DNA from: UBA2093 sp044340485 | GTDB lineage: Bacteria; Actinomycetota; Acidimicrobiia; Acidimicrobiales; Ilumatobacteraceae | DNA length: 64,000 bases | Assembly: GCA_044340485.1 (NCBI GenBank) | Contig: JBIITN010000001.1 | Span: 62,001-126,000, forward strand | Reading direction: 5' to 3' | Shown: positions 60,794 through 64,000 of the stretch, piece after piece | How the letters are laid out: every line of letters begins with the position of its first letter | Position numbering within the stretch: the first letter of the stretch is position 1 | Program-made: the position numbers and the translations under genes | Notes under the pieces: generated by a model | The model's database searches: none | Seen by the model: only the letters and a program-made list of their open reading frames with translations | What the model was told of the DNA's origin: nothing

Positions 60794-61702
60794 GTGGGCG
60801 TTGTCTACATCTTGATCAGTGGTATCGCCTTTGGGCTTCTCCCCTGGTTTTCACGCATCGCTTTCAACCATGGTGTCGAACCCGTTGGTCTTCTCACGGT
60901 TCGATTTCTTGGCGCCATGACATGTCTCGTGTTGTTTCACTTACTTATTCGACGACACATCCCGTGGCCATCTCGCAAAATGTTTGTGAAGCTGATGATA
61001 TTTGGTGCCATTGGATACGCGCCACAATCACTGTTGTTTGCAACAGGTGTCGAACGCATCGACATCAGTCTTGCAACGATCATTTTCTATACCTATCCCG
61101 TGATGGTGGTGCTCCTTAGTTGGCTCATCCTCAAACATGTTCCTAGCCGCGCAGTAGTGGTGTCATTGATGACTGCACTAGTTGGCACTGCAATGACCGC
61201 AGGACAAATTCAAACAGGGTCCTGGATGGGCGTGACACTCATGTTCATTGCTGCACTGTGGTACGCAGCATCAATCATCGTGGTAAGCCACGTGTTTCCC
61301 GACGTTGATGCTTTTATGTCCGTCACCGTGATCATGATTGGTGCTGCATTTGCAAACATCGTCTTCTGGTTATTCACGCGTGCCGAACTTCCATCAGATA
61401 TTGAAGGATGGTCGGCGGCGTTTGCAGCTGCGATCATTTCCACGGTCATTGCGTTGAGTTTCCTCTTCATTGGTATTCAACGCATCGGGCCCGGACAAGC
61501 GTCTGTACTCAGCACCATCGAACCGGTTGTGTCGATCACTGTTGGTGTCATCGCATTGAATGAATCGATTACTGCGGTGCGAGTTCTTGGTGCAATTTTG
61601 GTGGTGATTGGTGTTGCAATGATGGCTCAGGCTGCTCGCGCATCGGAAGAACCTGCTGCACAGCCTGATACTGCGCCACATACACATTTACCACCTGAAT
61701 AA
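60794..61702 (+). CDS. EamA/DMT-superfamily transporter
   Basis: This 302-residue protein has ten hydrophobic helices in two EamA repeats: 'VVYILISGIAFGLLPWFSRI' and 'LATIIFYTYPVMVVLLSWLI' in the first half, and 'IALSFLFIGIQRIGPGQASVLSTI' with 'RVLGAILVVIGVAMMAQAA' in the second. The half-repeats are typical of RhaT/YdcZ-like exporters of metabolites and amino acids. The substrate is unknown. The GTG start at 60794 follows a small gene. Its last 134 bases (final helix and tail) overlap the convergent membrane protein gene, the longest overlap in the window. Confidence 0.88.
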   Translation: MGVVYILISGIAFGLLPWFSRIAFNHGVEPVGLLTVRFLGAMTCLVLFHLLIRRHIPWPSRKMFVKLMIFGAIGYAPQSLLFATGVERIDISLATIIFYTYPVMVVLLSWLILKHVPSRAVVVSLMTALVGTAMTAGQIQTGSWMGVTLMFIAALWYAASIIVVSHVFPDVDAFMSVTVIMIGAAFANIVFWLFTRAELPSDIEGWSAAFAAAIISTVIALSFLFIGIQRIGPGQASVLSTIEPVVSITVGVIALNESITAVRVLGAILVVIGVAMMAQAARASEEPAAQPDTAPHTHLPPE

Positions 61703-62189
61703 GTTCGTCATACTCACGTTCATCGCGCTCCAGCACCGCCGTTTCGTGCCGTGAAATACGCACAGACAACACCACGAGAGCCGCGATAAGGCCCGCGTCA
61801 ACAAGCGCCACGTGACTCAATCGCCAGTGCGATGCGAACGCGCCTTCGGGGTTTGATTGCCAGAACCATAAAAAATTCGCAGACGAATCCACGTTTTGCA
61901 CATACGTCGCATACGGATCAATCACCTGCGATAACGCCAGCCACGTGAGAAGAATGGGCAACAACACAATGGCAGATCGCACTGCGAGCAACATCCGTGG
62001 TCGCGGTGACACAAAGACAAACACATCTTCAGCGCGAACGTCTTGCCAGCGTTCGAGATCTCGACCCCCACACACATCATCAACAAATGATCTCGTCAGC
62101 ACAGATGATGACGCGCCATGCGTGTCGCGCCATCGTGTCACCACTGCAACTACATCATCATGAGACACAAGCGGAGTTGTCATACACAT
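61569..62189 (-). CDS. Unrecognised two-helix membrane protein of the three-gene module
   Basis: This 206-residue protein starts 'MCMTTPLVSHDDVVAVVTRW'. The N-terminal soluble part (~1-65) is followed by helix 1 at ~69-90 ('AVRSAIVLLPILLTWLALSQ') and an extracytoplasmic loop containing 'YATYVQNVDSSANFLWFWQ'. Helix 2 is at ~122-145 ('VALVDAGLIAALVVLSVRI'). A long Glu/Gln-rich predicted coiled coil and a Pro/Gln-rich tail follow. It is last in a minus-strand operon, overlapping the middle gene by 10 bases. Its final 134 bases are antisense to the transporter gene. The two-helix layout loosely recalls MotA/ExbB-type subunits, but no motif proves it. Confidence 0.7.
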   Translation of the reverse strand: MCMTTPLVSHDDVVAVVTRWRDTHGASSSVLTRSFVDDVCGGRDLERWQDVRAEDVFVFVSPRPRMLLAVRSAIVLLPILLTWLALSQVIDPYATYVQNVDSSANFLWFWQSNPEGAFASHWRLSHVALVDAGLIAALVVLSVRISRHETAVLERDEREYDELIQVVNVYVAQYQAVQQVLPMREQPEPSLQHQSPPKLHQELAPQ

Positions 62190-62785
62190 TCCTCTTCCAC
62201 GTTGTTGCTATGCAACAAATACACCACTAAAACAAAATCACCATTATTTCCCACCGCAATTTGGTTGCTGTCAACAAGTGCTGAACGTGATCCACCAGTG
62301 CGCATCTCTACGTTTGCCAACATGGGCACGACGCGACGTAGTCGCGCACGCAAGACCCGCGCATTTGCATCGCCATCACCGGCGCTTTCATACAATTCGA
62401 AACCACCAAGCACTATCACCAACGCCGGACGAGCCACATCTGATGTCCAACCCCGTTGCATCACCTCTCCATCAACCGCTGCGGTTACGTATTCGGCCAA
62501 TGCAGTATCTGATCCATCAGCTAATTGTCCGTTCACCGGCACGGCAAACTCGCGACAACTCACAGTTGCCTGGGTAGCTGTCGGTGGTGGCACAGCAGAA
62601 TCGGAGGGGAGCATCTGCCTCACCACCACCGACGATCCCACTCCCATGATCATGAGAGCAAGAAACACATCGGCATACAACCAACCTGCAATGTCGTGAC
62701 TACTTGCAACACGATGTCGGCGACTATATCGATACACGACACGACCGTCGCAATCGAAACGTGGGGACGCATAACGCGAGTACAC
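62180..62785 (-). CDS. Unrecognised single-helix membrane protein with OmpA/MotB-like tail (inferred)
   Basis: This 201-residue protein has one membrane helix at ~36-58 ('AGWLYADVFLALMIMGVGSS') after a basic N-terminus, the MotB/TolR layout. The outside domain ends with 'VLGGFELYESAGDGDANARV', 'RARLRRVVPML' and 'GNNGDFVLVVYLLH'. The Gly-Asp-Ala-Asn and Arg spacing resembles the OmpA-like peptidoglycan-binding N-x-x-L-S-x-x-R-A region only weakly. It overlaps the upstream gene by 62 bases and the downstream one by 10. The function is unknown; the assignment of fold is inference. Confidence 0.68.
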   Translation of the reverse strand: MYSRYASPRFDCDGRVVYRYSRRHRVASSHDIAGWLYADVFLALMIMGVGSSVVVRQMLPSDSAVPPPTATQATVSCREFAVPVNGQLADGSDTALAEYVTAAVDGEVMQRGWTSDVARPALVIVLGGFELYESAGDGDANARVLRARLRRVVPMLANVEMRTGGSRSALVDSNQIAVGNNGDFVLVVYLLHSNNVEEECV

Positions 62786-63206
62786 ACATCACCGCAACAA
62801 AACCAAGAGAAATAATCGGCACATCCATTACCTGTGCCGATGCAAATGATGTTGAAGAAGGTGATTTCGTCACGTGGGTTATGGAATGTGCAACACCGTC
62901 ATTCACAAACGAGACACGCAACTCATCTGCATTGTCAACCACGAGCGACCCGCGACCAAAATCATCTACGACAATTCGCACGCCATTTACAACGAGCGCC
63001 GACTGCGGATCTACTCCCACCAACTCCATCGCGAGCACAGTGTTGTCGTCTCGCACCAACGACCCATCACGCGTCAGTGCCACAGTGGTGCCATCGAGAG
63101 TGCGCACCACCACAGACATCACCACATCGCTGCGAGGATGTTCGTTGTCATCGCGCAGCTCCCAGATCACGTGGTTGTCATGGCGGGAGATCGTCTCAGT
63201 CCCCAT
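62724..63206 (-). CDS. Unrecognised beta-rich protein with C-terminal membrane anchor
   Basis: This 160-residue protein starts 'MGTETISRHDNHVIWELRDD', contains strand-like segments ('VVMSVVVRTLDGTTVALTRD', 'ALVVNGVRIVVDDFGRGSLV', 'ELRVSFVNDGVAHSI') and a C-terminal helix at ~132-150 ('IISLGFVAVMCVLALCVPTF') with a basic end. It may be an immunoglobulin- or YEATS-sized beta-sandwich, tail-anchored. It is the first gene of the three-gene operon and overlaps the next gene by 62 bases. The start is ATG 63206. Upstream lies an array of 11-base repeats shared with the divergent TetR gene. Confidence 0.68.
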   Translation of the reverse strand: MGTETISRHDNHVIWELRDDNEHPRSDVVMSVVVRTLDGTTVALTRDGSLVRDDNTVLAMELVGVDPQSALVVNGVRIVVDDFGRGSLVVDNADELRVSFVNDGVAHSITHVTKSPSSTSFASAQVMDVPIISLGFVAVMCVLALCVPTFRLRRSCRVSI

Positions 63207-63248
63207 GACTCACGTTCCCACCCGATTCCATGCCTCTATTCGGTGTCC

Positions 63249-63314
63249 GTATCTGTGTTGTATCTATTTTGTGTCTATCTTCAGACTTGATGTTGACTGG
63301 GTCTTGACTGTTCG
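63249..63314. promoter_or_regulatory. 11-base periodic direct-repeat array between the three-gene operon and tetR
   Basis: Successive 11-base units run gtatctgtgtt (63249), gtatctatttt (63260), gtgtctatctt (63271), cagacttgatg (63282), ttgactgggtc (63293) and ttgactgttcg (63304). The first three share GT.TCT and the last two share TTGACTG. Spacing of one helical turn suggests a regulator binding on one face of DNA. The array sits in the 137-base gap between divergent starts (63206 and 63344). Alternatively it is decayed tandem duplication. Confidence 0.5.
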
Positions 63315-63343
63315 ATGGACTTCTGTGTGTGCCACGATGGGTC

Positions 63344-63913
63344 ATGGCTCCACAAAAGCAAACCAAGCGTCGTTCCCCCATCTCCCGCGAGGAAGGTGAA
63401 CGCCGAATGATTAACGCGGCGATTGAACTCATCCGCGAGAAACCTTTTTCCGAGGTAGGCGTTCGCGACATTGCCAAACGCGCCGACATCAACCACGGTT
63501 TTGTTCACGTGTGGTTTGGTTCAAAGCACCTTTTATTTATGGCTGCACGCAACGAGTTAATGAACCGCATCATCACCCAGTACGCCGACACCCTTGGCGG
63601 TCCACGCCTCGGTGCACTCACCGACCCCGACTCGCGACTTCTCGTTCGCCTGTGCATCTGGCTTGAGGTGGAAGGTGTGGAGGGCATTGAAATGCCAATG
63701 TCGAGCCCGCTTGTCTCGGCCGTTGCTCAGCGCCTTGAAAAGGAATACAAGATGGCAAACGACGCCTCTCGTGACGCAGCCCGTATGGCGGTTGCGCTCG
63801 CTGTGGGTCACCTCGCTCTTGAAAAGACCTTCAACTGGGGTGACAACACGTCCACCCTGCGCAACCGTTGGGGCGAGGTTCTCGGGTTGTTAGCAAAGAC
63901 GCACCCGGCATAG
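63344..63913 (+). CDS. TetR-family transcriptional regulator
   Basis: This 189-residue protein starts at ATG 63344 ('MAPQKQTKRRSPISREEGERR'); GTG 63329 could add five residues. The N-terminal HTH has 'ERRMINAAIELIREKPFSEV', 'GVRDIAKRADINHGFVHVWF' and 'GSKHLLFMAARNELM'. The C-terminal ligand domain is all-helical. It is divergent from the three-gene operon and upstream of the FMN riboswitch gene, so it could control either neighbour; the shared repeat region favours the membrane operon. The ligand is unknown. Confidence 0.92.
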   Translation: MAPQKQTKRRSPISREEGERRMINAAIELIREKPFSEVGVRDIAKRADINHGFVHVWFGSKHLLFMAARNELMNRIITQYADTLGGPRLGALTDPDSRLLVRLCIWLEVEGVEGIEMPMSSPLVSAVAQRLEKEYKMANDASRDAARMAVALAVGHLALEKTFNWGDNTSTLRNRWGEVLGLLAKTHPA

Positions 63914-63932
63914 CCTGAAGATCCACAACAGA

Positions 63933-64000
63933 ACCCTTGCGGGGTTGGGTGCAAATCCCGACCGGCGGTTATAGCCCGCGAACCAATCCACGACAGTGGT
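63933..64000 (+). ncRNA. FMN riboswitch (RFN element), cut by window edge
   Basis: The sequence from 63933 matches the conserved RFN core: CTTGCGGGGTTGGGTGCAAA, then TCCCGACCGGCGGTTATAGC and CCGCGAACC. These are the characteristic FMN-binding junction strands. The 3' part with GGTGA-type helix and closing stem lies beyond base 64000. It is 19 bases after the TetR stop and on the plus strand, so the gene it controls (a riboflavin synthesis or uptake gene, in most genomes) starts outside the window. Binding of FMN would stop transcription or translation. Confidence 0.9.

Noticed and set aside
62704..63399. 231-residue plus-strand reading frame across the module and tetR start
   Set aside because: Thr/Ser/Arg-rich shadow that crosses two genes and the promoter region.
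1..64000. tRNA, rRNA, CRISPR array, insertion sequence, prophage or origin
   Set aside because: I saw no repeat-spacer array, transposase, integrase or tRNA-like cloverleaf when reading both strands, though a covariance search would be needed to exclude a tRNA.

Overview
This window looks like a dense stretch of an Actinomycetota chromosome, most likely class Acidimicrobiia or a streamlined aquatic relative. That placement is an inference from gene content: two WhiB-type regulators, a SenX3/RegX3-like pair beside ppk, a coproporphyrin-type haem pathway, a RipA-like NlpC/P60 protein, a Zincin_2-type protein and DrrA-type ABC export. Base composition looks close to half G+C by eye, low for the phylum. 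Almost everything is coding: gaps rarely exceed 100 bases, none exceeds 300, GTG and TTG starts are common, and neighbours often overlap by ATGA or GTGA. I saw no tRNA, rRNA, insertion sequence, prophage or CRISPR array.

Left part (1-21.1 kb). A truncated lgt (minus strand) faces a long rightward run: M48 protease, DrrA-like ABC exporter pair, hemE, coproporphyrin ferrochelatase, protoporphyrinogen/coproporphyrinogen oxidase, class E-like sortase, lnt, then a GT4 glycosyltransferase, a methyltransferase and an alpha/alpha-toroid protein. A second methyltransferase and a nitroreductase converge on it from the right. Next come an acyl-CoA thioesterase, a PQQ-type sugar dehydrogenase lipoprotein, mreB, moaE and several envelope or degenerate-enzyme genes (protease-like, SDR-like, zincin-like), then an MFS transporter.

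Middle (21.2-41 kb). A regX3-senX3-ppk operon carries a possible Pho-box array upstream. Then come whiB, a sulfotransferase, tatA, a formiminotransferase, a second whiB, and a MoxR ATPase / vWA pair with an antiparallel nucleotide cyclase between them. A GH2-like gene, a B-type succinate:quinone reductase operon (SdhC-A-B) and a membrane pyrophosphatase with a clear intrinsic terminator follow.

Right part (41-64 kb). Central metabolism dominates: mdh, metF, purH, sucCD, a B12-binding mutase subunit and guaA. There is also an OafA-type acyltransferase, a PcrA helicase, a P450/ferredoxin pair behind a palindromic operator candidate, lipid-type accessory enzymes (SDR, DLH, APH-like), an NlpC/P60 hydrolase and a DMT transporter. 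An unrecognised three-gene membrane module lies next to a TetR regulator. The window ends inside an FMN riboswitch.

Best candidates for new biology are the three-gene membrane module at 61.6-63.2 kb with its 11-bp periodic upstream array, the MoxR-vWA-cyclase arrangement, an Lnt homologue whose nucleophile position is Ser, and a set of degenerate enzymes that keep the fold but have lost key residues.
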